Assembly (NCBI GenBank): GCA_964598025.1
Contig: CAZRAU010000002.1
Span: 22,828-86,827, forward strand
DNA from: JALGWN01 sp964598025
Lineage (GTDB): Bacteria > Arandabacterota > Arandabacteria > Arandabacterales > Arandabacteraceae
Length of the DNA: 64,000 bases
Direction: 5' to 3'
Positions 16,325 through 25,800 of the stretch are shown piece after piece. The stretch's first letter is position 1, and each line of letters begins with the position of its first letter. Made by a program: the position numbers and the translations under genes. The notes under the pieces were generated by a model. The model had not been told where the DNA came from and ran no database searches. It was given only the letters and a program-made list of their open reading frames with translations.

Positions 16325-18238
16325 ATGCGAGACGAATACAAGTTCATCATAATCGGTGGAATTGCCGGCGCTGCCATTTACTTCACTCGAAGCGTCGCCA
16401 GTCCCCTGCTTTTTCCGGATCAGTCGGCCTGGGAGTGGATCGGCAACGAACTCCCGATCTATGCGATCGTTACGGTGTTCGCAGTGGCTGCATTGCGCAT
16501 TCTCAGGGGCCACAGGGCGGTTGTTCGAACCACGAAACAGCTTCAACATGAGTCCGATATCCGTGACCGGATCAGCAGGACATTCCTGTTGGCCCCGGAA
16601 GAGAACGTGTACTCGGACGTGCTGGATCACATAATCAAGTTCACCGGCAGCAAGCACGGCGTCTTCGGCTATCTGGATGAGCGCGGGCGCCTGGTATGTC
16701 CGTCCCTCACCGACCGCCAATGGGATTTGCTGCAATCGCAGGATACAGGCATCGTCTTCAAGCGGCATACCTGGACGGGCCTATGGGGACGTGCGCTTAC
16801 CGAACGAAGGCTCGTATGGTCGAACAGTAGCATAACCACACCAGGGGGGCCCGGGGCAGTACACCGGGCGGTAGGCGTTCCGCTAATGCATGAGCGCAAG
16901 GTCATCGGACTCCTGATGGTCGGGGAGAAACCGACGGACTACTCGCTTGCGGACCGGGTGTTCATTCAACATATTGCAGACCATATCGGGCCCATCCTGA
17001 ACCGGAAACTCGAGGCATTCACGCCGGACTCGGAGGGTGGGGCCGGCTCGGACAGGCAGCAAGCACAGATCCGGATTCTCCAGCAGCAGCGTCTGGACGC
17101 TACATCCGCCGCGACGAGTGCCGTCGCCACCCAGTTCAGCCGGTGTGTATCCGGCACAGGGACCAAAATAGCCTCAGCGGTCAAGGGAGACGACCGGCGC
17201 CTGTTGCTCGGGGACCTCAGGCGGGTCTATGAGATCGGGCTCAGGTCGGTCAACCTGACACGGCAATTGCTGCTTCTTAATCGAAAGCACTTCATCAGGC
17301 CAGTTACCCTGGACATAAGCGTTGTAATGCATGAAGTGCTGAAGATGATGGGCAATCTGCTAGGTGAAGATGTCGAGGTCACCGCCGATCTGGAGGCGGA
17401 CCTCTGGTCTGTTCAAGCAGACCGAGCCGCGATAGAGCAGGTAATAACGGAACTGGTCATGAATGCCCTCGCTGCGATGCCGGCGGGAGGACATCTCCGG
17501 ATTGAAACCCAAAACGCCGCCATCGGGGAAGGGGAATACGAGCTGACCGAAGAAGCCCGTCCCGGCAATTTCGTGTGCATATCGGTGACGGATGACGGGC
17601 ACGGAATGGACAGGACCAAGCTCAAGAACGTATTCGAGCCGTTTACCGGTGGGGAAGAGGAAGAGGCGGGACCGGGCGTGGGCCTCTCGGTGGCCCGGAG
17701 CATAATCAGACAGCATGAAGGTTGGATCAACGCATACAGTGAGCCGGGGCGAGGCTCGACGTTCAAGATGTACTTGCCCGGATTGGCGATTGCGCGCCGG
17801 GAGACCCATGAAGGGCCGGCGTCGAATGAGGCCGTCAGGGGCCACGGAGAGAGAATCCTCCTGGTCGAAGACGAGGACGAAATCTGCGAATTGGTCGCAC
17901 TCCTGCTTGCGGAGAACGGATACGCGGTGACCAGTGCCGCGCATGCCAATGAGGCCATCAGGATCTTCAGAAGCGAGAATGGGACATTCGACTTGTTATT
18001 CAGCGACATCGCACTACCCGACGAGGACGGTATCTCCCTCGCAAACAGGCTGGTGCGAATCAAGCCCGATCTCCCGGTCTTGCTTACCAGCGGCTACATG
18101 GACGCCGAAGGCCAGTGGCGTATCAAGTGCGACAAGGGATACGGTTTCGTCAGCAAGCCCTTCTCGACCGCAGTCATGCTGAAGGAGGTCTCCCAGGCTC
18201 TCACCCAGGGTAGTGCCGTGGACAAGGTCACAGCGTAG
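16325..18238 (+). CDS. Hybrid histidine kinase-like protein with degenerate H-box
   Basis: Protein of 637 residues. Membrane helices lie at about 8-28 and 43-62, a GAF domain at 90-230, then a dimerisation region, a HATPase with N-box VMNALAAMP, G1 DDGHGMD and G2 GPGVGLSV, and a receiver with VEDEDE, Asp in LFSDIALPDEDG and Lys in VSKPF. Compared with the paralogue at 10643, the phospho-acceptor motif GGVAHDFNN is replaced by TSAVATQFS. The His is Thr269 and the following Asp is Gln. Autophosphorylation on the usual His should therefore be impossible, while ATP binding and the receiver look intact. It may be a pseudokinase that regulates another kinase or acts as a phosphate sink. ATG 16325 follows the preceding stop by 1 base. 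Confidence 0.88.
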   Translation: MRDEYKFIIIGGIAGAAIYFTRSVASPLLFPDQSAWEWIGNELPIYAIVTVFAVAALRILRGHRAVVRTTKQLQHESDIRDRISRTFLLAPEENVYSDVLDHIIKFTGSKHGVFGYLDERGRLVCPSLTDRQWDLLQSQDTGIVFKRHTWTGLWGRALTERRLVWSNSSITTPGGPGAVHRAVGVPLMHERKVIGLLMVGEKPTDYSLADRVFIQHIADHIGPILNRKLEAFTPDSEGGAGSDRQQAQIRILQQQRLDATSAATSAVATQFSRCVSGTGTKIASAVKGDDRRLLLGDLRRVYEIGLRSVNLTRQLLLLNRKHFIRPVTLDISVVMHEVLKMMGNLLGEDVEVTADLEADLWSVQADRAAIEQVITELVMNALAAMPAGGHLRIETQNAAIGEGEYELTEEARPGNFVCISVTDDGHGMDRTKLKNVFEPFTGGEEEEAGPGVGLSVARSIIRQHEGWINAYSEPGRGSTFKMYLPGLAIARRETHEGPASNEAVRGHGERILLVEDEDEICELVALLLAENGYAVTSAAHANEAIRIFRSENGTFDLLFSDIALPDEDGISLANRLVRIKPDLPVLLTSGYMDAEGQWRIKCDKGYGFVSKPFSTAVMLKEVSQALTQGSAVDKVTA

Positions 18239-18330
18239 CGTCGAGACTTCTGTCGCGGGCGGGCCGGCTCGCGTCATCCGCGAACCTCGGTCGCGAGGTG
18301 ACGGAGATGCCGGTGCCGTGGCAGAGGGTT

Positions 18331-18349
18331 TGTGAATAATCAGGGCTAG
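18331..18349 (+). repeat. 19-base interspersed repeat, copy 1
   Basis: TGTGAATAATCAGGGCTAG lies 93 bases after the stop of a kinase gene. A second copy with one mismatch is on the minus strand at 26315-26333, at the stop codon of another kinase gene. Confidence 0.55.
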
Positions 18350-18434
18350 GTGGGACGGCGGAGGCTCCGGGTATCGGAGCGCCCCAGCGATGGAATCTGC
18401 GGGGCTGGCCGCGCTCGGCCAATGACCGCGGTTT

Positions 18435-18510
18435 GGAGGTCACCTAAGGAAGGTGCCGCGGCCAGAGGAGTGCGGCCAGCCCCATTGCCGCTCTCACACT
18501 GGAGGTCACC
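18435..18510 (+). promoter_or_regulatory. Pair of GGAGGTCACC elements 66 bases apart
   Basis: Two exact copies at 18435-18444 and 18501-18510. The second is 2 bases before ATG 18513; the first has no start codon nearby. No recognisable protein follows, which argues that the element is not only a ribosome site for ordinary genes. Confidence 0.5.
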
Positions 18511-18688
18511 AGATGTGGGGTGAGCGGCATTGCAGATCGTATCGCTTCGGCGGGCGCGCCCGTGCAGCCGGCCATGTGGCCGGAACGGGGCCGTCGTCTG
18601 AAAACCGAACACGGGGATTGGAGTCCTCGTCGTCCCGGCTCCATCAGATCTTTTCGGCATGCCCAAAGCCTCCGCGTTTTCGTCTATC

Positions 18689-18739
18689 AAAAAAGGCACA
18701 ATCGATGTCGTCTCACGTTTACGACGACTCAATTGCGCC
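18689..18739 (-). terminator. Rho-independent terminator of the minus-strand kinase/receiver operon
   Basis: On the minus strand GGCGCAAT pairs with ATTGTGCC (one mismatch), enclosing an inner GTCGTC/GACGAC stem, and is followed by six T (the A-run at 18689-18694 on the plus strand). It lies about 170 bases beyond the stop of the receiver gene. Confidence 0.75.
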
Positions 18740-18775
18740 TTCGACTTGCAGGTCTTATAACCTGCCCGGCAAGGC

Positions 18776-18803
18776 GGCCCGCGCCCAAGTCGCGAGCCTT
18801 TTT
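18776..18803 (+). terminator. Rho-independent terminator of the plus-strand signalling genes
   Basis: GGCCCGCG, a 7-base loop, CGCGAGCC (one mismatch), then TTTTT. It sits 540 bases after the last recognisable plus-strand gene, so a long untranslated or leader-coding tail would be transcribed. Confidence 0.75.
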
Positions 18804-18911
18804 CACTATCCAACTATCTACTTCGACACATGGCCTGGAAACTTTAGCTGTTTTTGTGGCATCTTTTCTTTTTCACTCTTGGGCGCCATGCACGCTCGTC
18901 GGACGGCTGTC

Positions 18912-19661
18912 TCAATCGGTCGCGTCGACCAGGTCCTCAATCTTCTTGCGTAGGTCGCTGAGCTCCTTGGATCTGAACGACCGCTTGGACTTCTCGAGCA
19001 CGTCGATCGTCTCCTTCATGGTGTCGACGAGTTTCCTGGTTCTCGGGCAATCCAACAGACGGCAGATCTCGCCCTTGCCGGCTGAATCGGCAATAGCGGC
19101 CATGGCCGTCCTCAGGTCGGCCAAGCCGCCGGCGATGTGGCTGAGAGTCAACGCCACATACGTATCGGTGGGGACCGCGGGCAGGCCGGCCGGCTTTTCG
19201 GAAAGAACGCTCTTTATCTCGTCGAGGTCGCGGTCCCAGTCCAGGAGGCGCTGTTGAGTCTTACATACGGCCTTGAAAACCCTGGAACGTGAAAGGGCGG
19301 ATTCGATCGCGGTCAGTAAGGCCGGAAAATCTATCGGTTTCAACACATAGGCAACGACGGGCAGGCTTACCGAATCTATGGCGGTTCTCATCGAGGGGTA
19401 GCCGGTTACCAGGATTACCGGGAGGCCATCGTCCAGGTCCTTGACTTTCCGAATAAGCTCCAGGTCGGGGTTCCCGGGCATCTTTATATCCGCGATAAGG
19501 AGATCGTACTTGTCCAGCCGCAGTGCCTCTGCCGCGGCCCTCCCATCCGGGACACAACAGCACTCATATCCCTCATCACGGAGAAGGTCACCGGTGGATT
19601 TCAGAAACGACATCTCATCGTCGGCAAGCAGCAGTTTCCCCTTAGAGGTGGTATCAGGCAT
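18912..19661 (-). CDS. Response regulator with helical C-terminal domain
   Basis: Protein of 249 residues. The N-terminal receiver has LADDEM, acceptor Asp in LIADIKMPGNPD, Thr in LVTGYPS and Lys in YVLKPIDF. The C-terminal half (about 130-249) is helical and ends in a Lys/Glu-rich segment (KELSDLRKKIEDL); no enzyme or DNA-binding motif was seen. Its ATG overlaps the end of the upstream kinase gene by 8 bases, so the two are co-translated and this is the likely partner of that kinase. A terminator follows at 18689-18739. Confidence 0.85.
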   Translation of the reverse strand: MPDTTSKGKLLLADDEMSFLKSTGDLLRDEGYECCCVPDGRAAAEALRLDKYDLLIADIKMPGNPDLELIRKVKDLDDGLPVILVTGYPSMRTAIDSVSLPVVAYVLKPIDFPALLTAIESALSRSRVFKAVCKTQQRLLDWDRDLDEIKSVLSEKPAGLPAVPTDTYVALTLSHIAGGLADLRTAMAAIADSAGKGEICRLLDCPRTRKLVDTMKETIDVLEKSKRSFRSKELSDLRKKIEDLVDATD

Positions 19662-22497
19662 TCTGATCCTCCGATCTCCACGGCAATCTTACGATGAAGG
19701 TTGTCCCTTTGCCAACAGCAGTCTCGAAAGCGATGGTCCCTCCCATGGCCTCGATCATGTTCTTCGATACCGATAACCCCAGCCCCAGGCCGCGCAGATC
19801 GCCTTCGGACCTCGTGGTGAAAAACGGTTCGAATATCAGATCCCGGTGTTCGGGCGCGATCCCTGTACCGGCATCCTCAACTTCGATAACCACGCCGGAA
19901 GCCTCTCGATTGATGGACACCGTTATCGTCCCGGATGTCGGGGACGCCTCAATGGCGTTGCTGAGCAGGTTGAACATCACCTGGCTGAAGTATCCGACCG
20001 GCAGCCTGACATTCACGGGCTCCTGCGGCGCGTTGCAGAGCAGCTTGATCTCCCTTGCCCTCAGACTGCTCTCGAGCAGAGTGAAGACCTCCTTAACCGA
20101 GTCGACCACCGAGATCGCGCGGCGCGGCTGCACCTCGTCGCGGTAAAGCTCGAACATCTTACGGATTATCAAGGCGATCCGGTCGATTTCGTGTCCGACC
20201 AGATCGACATACTCGAAACGCGGATGATCCTTAGGGACGGCTCCCTTGATCAGAAGAAACGAGTTCTTGATGCCGGCAAGCGGATTGTTTATCTCATGGG
20301 CGATTCTGGCCGCCATCCTGCCGGTCGCGGCGATTCCTTCAGCGGAGGCGCGCTGCCGCTCGAGATCATGTATGCGCTGCGTTCGTTGCTCCACGAGTCT
20401 CTCCAATTCCTCGCTGTAGGTTCTAATCTGCGCTTCCGCGAGGCGGAGCCCGCCCTCGCTGTTCTTAAGATTGGTGATGTCAACCGCCGAGACAAGCAGG
20501 TTTGTAGACATGTCCCGGGATGGGGCAACGGCAACCGAGCGGAGGCTGACATATCGCTCGCGGCCTTTGGCCGTGCGCGTGCGATACTCCGCATGGAAGC
20601 GAGCATTGCCGCCGGCGAGCGCTATGATGGTGCCCACAAACGGCTCCAGCGCGGGGCCGCGGATACTCGAGACAACGAACTCTCGGAACTCATCCATTGT
20701 GGCACATTCATACAATCTCAGGGCCGCGTCATTCGCCCGGTCTATGCTCATCACTTGTGCGCATGCCGAGAGGTCATCCGGATGGCTTCGGAGGTGGGCT
20801 GCGCAGTCTGTAATGGCCCGTGATCGGAGATCATCGAGGTAGGCTATCACTTTCGCACAATCGATCTCGACCAGGGCGATGGGTGCTTCCTCGAACAGAC
20901 GCCTGTAGGCTTCCTCGCTCTTCCTGAGTGCGCCTTCGGTTCGCTTGAGATCGGTAATATCCAGGATAACCCCCAGGAACCCCGCAAGCGACCCGTCCGG
21001 GCCGGCATACGTGGCCTTGTTGAAGACCACGTCCCTGACGTCGCCGGCCGCCGTTTTGACCCGCCGCTCGTAGGTTTGGGTGCCTGGGTTCGCGAAGAGC
21101 TCGGCGTCCATCTTCGTACACTCGTCGGCGACCTCCTTGGGCGCTATCTCGTACCCGGTTTTGCCGATTATCTCAGCCTGCGTCAGCCCTATGAAGCGCT
21201 CGAAAGCCCGGTTACAGCCCGTGTAGCGCCCTTCCGGGCCCTTGTAGAACACAGGATTGGGGATTGTGTCCATCAGTATGCGTAGCAGCTCAAGCTGGCG
21301 CTTGAGTTCGACCTCGGCCTGTTTGCGCTGCGTGACGTCGCGGGCGACATTCATGATCTCGACAACCTTCCCATCCCTCAAGATCGGGATCGCGTTTATC
21401 TCGAAGCTGCGAACCGTGGCTTCGTCGAGATGCACTGCAACGTCGAAGCCCCGCACCTCCTCGCCGGCCCGCAGCCGCCCTGCAACCGTGGAGATGGCAT
21501 CGGGGTCGGTTGCGGTGAAGAGTGACAGGACATTGACATTCCTCGCTTCCTCCAGTGTGAGCCCGAGGAGGTCGAGGCTGGCCTTGTTTGCATAAAGGAT
21601 ACGGCCGTCGGCATCGGTGAGGTACGTGTGATCAGGATTAGCCGACAGGAAGAGATTCAGTCTCCGTTCGTGCTCGGCGATCTCCATCCGCCCCCATCTT
21701 CGCTCGATGAAACCGGCGATGTCTCCTGCCAATATGTCGATGAGCCGCTTCTCCTCCTCAAGGAAGGGGGCTTCGGTGGGCCGGGCCGGATCCTCAAGGT
21801 AGTAAACCTCTATGGCCCCGACGAGAGCATCCTTTACTCTTATGTCCGATGACATCCTGCATGGGCTTTCCTCGAAGCCGGAGGTTCTCACCTCGGTACC
21901 GGACAATACGATTCGCACGCATGTGTCGCCGGGGCGGCTCATGGCCGACGGCAGTAGATTCGCTATCTCCTGGAGCACCCGGGGGACTTCGGCTTCCGGG
22001 TCTGCCATCGCTTTCGACGTCGCGTGAAGGCAACTGAGTTCTCGCACCCGCACATGGAGTTTTCCCCGCTTGTCTTCCAGTTGCGCCATCGCAGTCTTCT
22101 GCTCGGTAATGTCACGGAAGATTTCCACTCTGTGGCGGGTCCCATCAGGATTCCGGACCAGCGTATCAATGATGTCGTATATCCGCTTGTTCTTCGGGCA
22201 GAACCATTCCCTTCGGGACTTCTCTCCGCGGTAAACCGCCTCACTCGGACAGCCCTCGCAGGTTGTCGGGCCTTGTTCGAAGTACTCATAGCACTTTCTG
22301 CCCTCCCAGGGGCCGTATAGGTCTTCGATCAAGTGGTTGACATAGAGGACGTCACGGGTCTGGTTGGTGATCAACAAGCCGTCTTCGAGGGCATCAAACA
22401 CCCTGCGGAGATTATCAAGATCGTCCATCAACCGCGCGCGGGCCCCTTCCGGCTCCCGTACCGACCGGTTCTTGGTCTTCGCTCGATCTCCCATCAT
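19654..22497 (-). CDS. NtrB-like multi-PAS sensor histidine kinase
   Basis: Soluble protein of 947 residues. The first PAS (about 10-135) carries a Cys cluster (TTCEGCP and WFCPK, plus an earlier KCYEY). A GAF-like domain with the TSGFEESP/FLEEEKRLID signature follows, shared with the 10643 and 15721 proteins, then three PAS domains and a coiled coil. The HisKA has acceptor His in RIAHEINNPL, an NtrB/ZraS-type H-box. The HATPase has LLSNAIEASP, DAGTGIAPE and GLGLGLSV. The start is ATG 22497, preceded by GGGAGG; a longer frame from 22542 would begin almost at the transcription start. A strong promoter lies at 22558-22585. The kinase and the following receiver form a two-gene operon. Confidence 0.9.
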   Translation of the reverse strand: MMGDRAKTKNRSVREPEGARARLMDDLDNLRRVFDALEDGLLITNQTRDVLYVNHLIEDLYGPWEGRKCYEYFEQGPTTCEGCPSEAVYRGEKSRREWFCPKNKRIYDIIDTLVRNPDGTRHRVEIFRDITEQKTAMAQLEDKRGKLHVRVRELSCLHATSKAMADPEAEVPRVLQEIANLLPSAMSRPGDTCVRIVLSGTEVRTSGFEESPCRMSSDIRVKDALVGAIEVYYLEDPARPTEAPFLEEEKRLIDILAGDIAGFIERRWGRMEIAEHERRLNLFLSANPDHTYLTDADGRILYANKASLDLLGLTLEEARNVNVLSLFTATDPDAISTVAGRLRAGEEVRGFDVAVHLDEATVRSFEINAIPILRDGKVVEIMNVARDVTQRKQAEVELKRQLELLRILMDTIPNPVFYKGPEGRYTGCNRAFERFIGLTQAEIIGKTGYEIAPKEVADECTKMDAELFANPGTQTYERRVKTAAGDVRDVVFNKATYAGPDGSLAGFLGVILDITDLKRTEGALRKSEEAYRRLFEEAPIALVEIDCAKVIAYLDDLRSRAITDCAAHLRSHPDDLSACAQVMSIDRANDAALRLYECATMDEFREFVVSSIRGPALEPFVGTIIALAGGNARFHAEYRTRTAKGRERYVSLRSVAVAPSRDMSTNLLVSAVDITNLKNSEGGLRLAEAQIRTYSEELERLVEQRTQRIHDLERQRASAEGIAATGRMAARIAHEINNPLAGIKNSFLLIKGAVPKDHPRFEYVDLVGHEIDRIALIIRKMFELYRDEVQPRRAISVVDSVKEVFTLLESSLRAREIKLLCNAPQEPVNVRLPVGYFSQVMFNLLSNAIEASPTSGTITVSINREASGVVIEVEDAGTGIAPEHRDLIFEPFFTTRSEGDLRGLGLGLSVSKNMIEAMGGTIAFETAVGKGTTFIVRLPWRSEDQNA

Positions 22498-22557
22498 GGG
22501 CCTCCCGGAGTGGGTAATAGCGATGCACCGGACACCCGGCACCGCTATGGTATACCA

Positions 22558-22585
22558 AACATAGCACCACCTTGATGTTTGTCAA
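22558..22585 (-). promoter_or_regulatory. Sigma-70 promoter of the minus-strand kinase operon
   Basis: On the minus strand TTGACA (plus 22580-22585), a 16-base spacer ending in TGC, then TATGTT (plus 22558-22563). It has the same extended -10 layout as the promoter at 6180-6207. The predicted start near 22551 gives a leader of about 54 bases. Confidence 0.75.
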
Positions 22586-22847
22586 GCTTGCCCGGAAGGC
22601 GCGTATGCGAGGCCCGGGGAAAGAAGAGAGCGGCTGGACGGCCGGGCAAGCCTGAGGAGACCGGCCCGGGGGCGGGGGATGCGGGAGCTGTTGCCGGATA
22701 GCAACCTCAAGTTGTTCATCCCCAGGCCGATAATAAGACCGGAGGTCACCGGTCCAATGAAATGCATATCCCGGGACCAACGGCTGACGCGTGCCGGCGG
22801 CGGCACCGGAAGGTCATGAGGCATTCCTGGCACCCGCTGCCTGAGAG
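22586..22847 (+). promoter_or_regulatory. Upstream region of the CHASE hybrid kinase with GGAGGTCACC element
   Basis: GC-rich divergent spacer with one exact GGAGGTCACC at 22741-22750, followed 6 bases later by ATG 22757. No clear plus-strand promoter was identified. Confidence 0.45.
22757..22819 (+). other. Possible 20-residue leader peptide
   Basis: A short frame begins 6 bases after a GGAGGTCACC element and encodes about 20 residues rich in Gly and Arg (RAGGGTGRS at its end), stopping 28 bases before the GTG of the CHASE kinase. It has no family resemblance. It could be a regulatory upstream ORF or chance. Confidence 0.3.
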
Positions 22848-25800
22848 GTGGGCGAGACCTTGGATACGGCAAGAGCACTTCCGAAGCACTCAGGTTTGAG
22901 AGCATACGTGACCCCGGCCATCATAGTATGCCTGGGCATATGGATGTCGGTGTATAGTTTCACGACGGCGAGGGGACGGGCCGCGAAGCAGAAGAAGTCC
23001 ATCTTCGCCGAATCTGCCAGAAAAGACGTGGCCCGGTTGAGTGGGCATTTGGCGACCCATGAGATCGTTCTCAGGTCGCTGAGAGCTTTCTATGAGGGGT
23101 CGGAGTACGTAAGCCGCAAGGAGTTCCAGGACTTCACGAATATAGTGCTTTCCGGCCTCACGGATGTCGATGCCCTGATGTGGTTACCCAGGGTGGCGGC
23201 CGGCGAACGTGACGCCGTCGAGCGCGAAGCGGCTGCTTCCGGTGTTCTTGGTTTCGAGATAATCTCTCTCGGTGAGCAGGGCCTGCCGGTCCGTGCCGAT
23301 GACCGGGTTGAGTATTTCCCCATTCTATACATAAGCCCCATGGCCGGCAATCAGAGCCGCCTGGGCATGGATTGGGGTGAGGTTCCCGAGCTCAGACTCG
23401 GATTGGACCGCGCAAGGGACGGCGACAGACCGGTCACAGTCCGCTTCCCTCCCGGAGCCTGGGGCGATGAGCCGGCGCCGGTCCTTGCAACCATCCTACC
23501 CGTCTATCGAAAGGGAACATGGATCCAATCGATGGACAATAGGCGCACATACCTGGAAGGTTTCCTGGTCGAGGTGTATGAACCCGACCGGATTCTCGGA
23601 ATGGGCGCCTTGCCCGGGGATTCTCATGCCGCCGGCCTCATGATCGCTATGATCAGAGACGACACGTCAGGCGCGGTGATATATGAGAACGGCGTCGTTC
23701 CAAGCGTCATGACGGCACCCGACGGCGATATGGTCTTTCCCGAGATTGACGGCGCGCTCCATGGTGTCGCTACCCTGGGCGTGGGGCGGGCGGCATGGAC
23801 GGTGTTCTCGACCCCCGGCGCCGAGCTGGCATCTCTCAGCAAGGGATGGTCTTCATGGTTGCTCCTCTTCACGGGATTGGCCCTCACCGGAGGGATCGCG
23901 ACCTACCTCGTCATCGTGCAACGAAGTTCCGCCGAGATTGCGTGGTATGCGGACGAACTCCAGGTGACCCAGACCGAGCTCGAGCGCAGGCTCTCGGAAT
24001 ACCTCATTGCCGAGAAGACCCTCAATGAGAGCGAACGCTATCTCAAGGTGATATTCGACACGGTTTCAACCGGCATGCTGGTGATCGATCCGGAGTCTCA
24101 CACCATAGTCGATGCCAACATGGCCGCTGCAGGTCTGGTCGGTGTGCGTAAGGAACACCTGGTGGGCCGGGGCTGTCAGGGCCTTGTCTGCAATACCGAG
24201 AGCGGGGGTTGTCCTGTTACGGACAGGGGCGAGATCCTCGACAATTCCGAATCCACGTTCCTTAATGCTTCCGGAGAAGAGGTGCCCTGCCTCAGGACCG
24301 TGGTGCCGATCACGCTCAAGGGCAAGAAGCATCTCCTGGATTGCATTGTGGACATAAGCAGCCAGAAACGCGCGCAAGCGGCGGCCGAGCGTGAGAGCGC
24401 GAAATTGTCGGCCATGATTTCGGGCATGGAAGAGGGGGTCGTATTCGCGGATGCGCAGAACGTGATTACGGGGGTGAACGATTTCTTCTGCCGGTTTGTG
24501 GGTAAGGACGGCGATGAGATCCTCGGCAGGCACATTGAGGCCCTTCACTCCGGCCGCATACTGGACCACGTCAAGGGATTGCTCCAGGGTTTCCGCTCGA
24601 ATGTTCACTCCGAGCCATTTACCTTGCAGCGACAACTCGGTGGCGCCGAGGTGCTCCTCCGAATACAGCCGATCTACCGCGGGGGTGACTATGACGGTGT
24701 GCTTCTCAACGTAATCGACGTGAGCAAACTCGTCGGCGCGCGGCGGCAGGCGGAGGAAGCGACGAGGGCCAAGAGCGAGTTCCTTGCCAACATGAGCCAC
24801 GAGATAAGGACGCCCATGACCGCGATCATGGGCTATGCCGACCTGCTTACCGGTCCGGGGCTCGATGACAAAGACAGGCTGGACTATCTGGACATCATCC
24901 GACGCAACGGCGCCCATCTGTTGGCCCTCATTAACGACATACTTGACCTCTCCAAGATCGAAGCCGGGAGACTGCTGATCGAAAAGGACAGCAGCGACCT
25001 GCTGGCAATGCTGGCGGACGTCGCGAGCACAATGCGGGTGAGGGCGAGGGAGCGTGATACCGAACTCAGGACCGAATTCCCCACCAGCCTGCCGAAGACC
25101 ATCATGACGGATCGGTCCAGGCTGCATCAGGTACTCGTCAATCTCGTCGGCAACGCAGTGAAATTCACCAAAGGCGGCAGCGTTACCGTAAGGACATCGG
25201 TCTTGTCCGAGTGGCATGGGGAAGGGCCTGCGGTACGCATCGAGGTCATCGACACCGGAATAGGAGTCAGCAAGGAGAGACTGCCCAGGCTTTTTGAACC
25301 CTTTGTGCAGGCGGATGCGTCCACCTCGCGGGAGTATGGTGGAACCGGCTTGGGTCTCACCATCAGCGCTCGCATCATGGGTTTGCTCGGTGGTGAGATT
25401 TCCGCCGCGAGCGAACCCGGCAAGGGCAGCACCTTCGCTGTCACAGTACCCACTGGTGATCTTGAAGGTGTTGAAGTGATAGAAACGCCGAGCGAGTCTC
25501 TCATCGAAGCCAGGGCGGACCTCGGCCCGGCTGTTGTCGATCCGGATGCCCTCAAGGGGTTGCGCATTCTTGTTGCCGAGGACGGCCCGGACAACCAGCG
25601 CCTCATCAAGACCGTGTTGTCGAATGCGGGAGGGCTTGTGACACTGGTCGAGGACGGGAGCGCCGCTGTCGATGCCGTAGCAAACGGTGTCTTTGATGTG
25701 GTGCTCATGGATCTTCAGATGCCGACTATGGACGGCTACGAGGCCACAAGGACACTCAGGGCCCGAGGCTACAAGATCCCGATCCTAGCCCTGACGGCTC

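Larger units (their letters stand above)
18239..18911. promoter_or_regulatory. Convergent intergenic region with repeats, two GGAGGTCACC copies and two terminators
   Basis: A 673-base gap between converging operons. In order it holds a 19-base interspersed repeat (18331-18349), two GGAGGTCACC elements (18435-18444, 18501-18510), a minus-strand terminator (18689-18739), a short palindrome CAGGT-cttata-ACCTG, and a plus-strand terminator (18776-18803). The frame from ATG 18513 runs 146 codons to 18953, through both terminators and into the opposite gene, so it is unlikely to be a real gene. Confidence 0.5.

Noticed and set aside
18513..18953. Plus-strand frame of 146 codons behind a GGAGGTCACC element
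   Set aside because: It runs through two predicted terminators and into the opposite receiver gene, and its product has no protein-like pattern; only the upstream element is retained as a feature.
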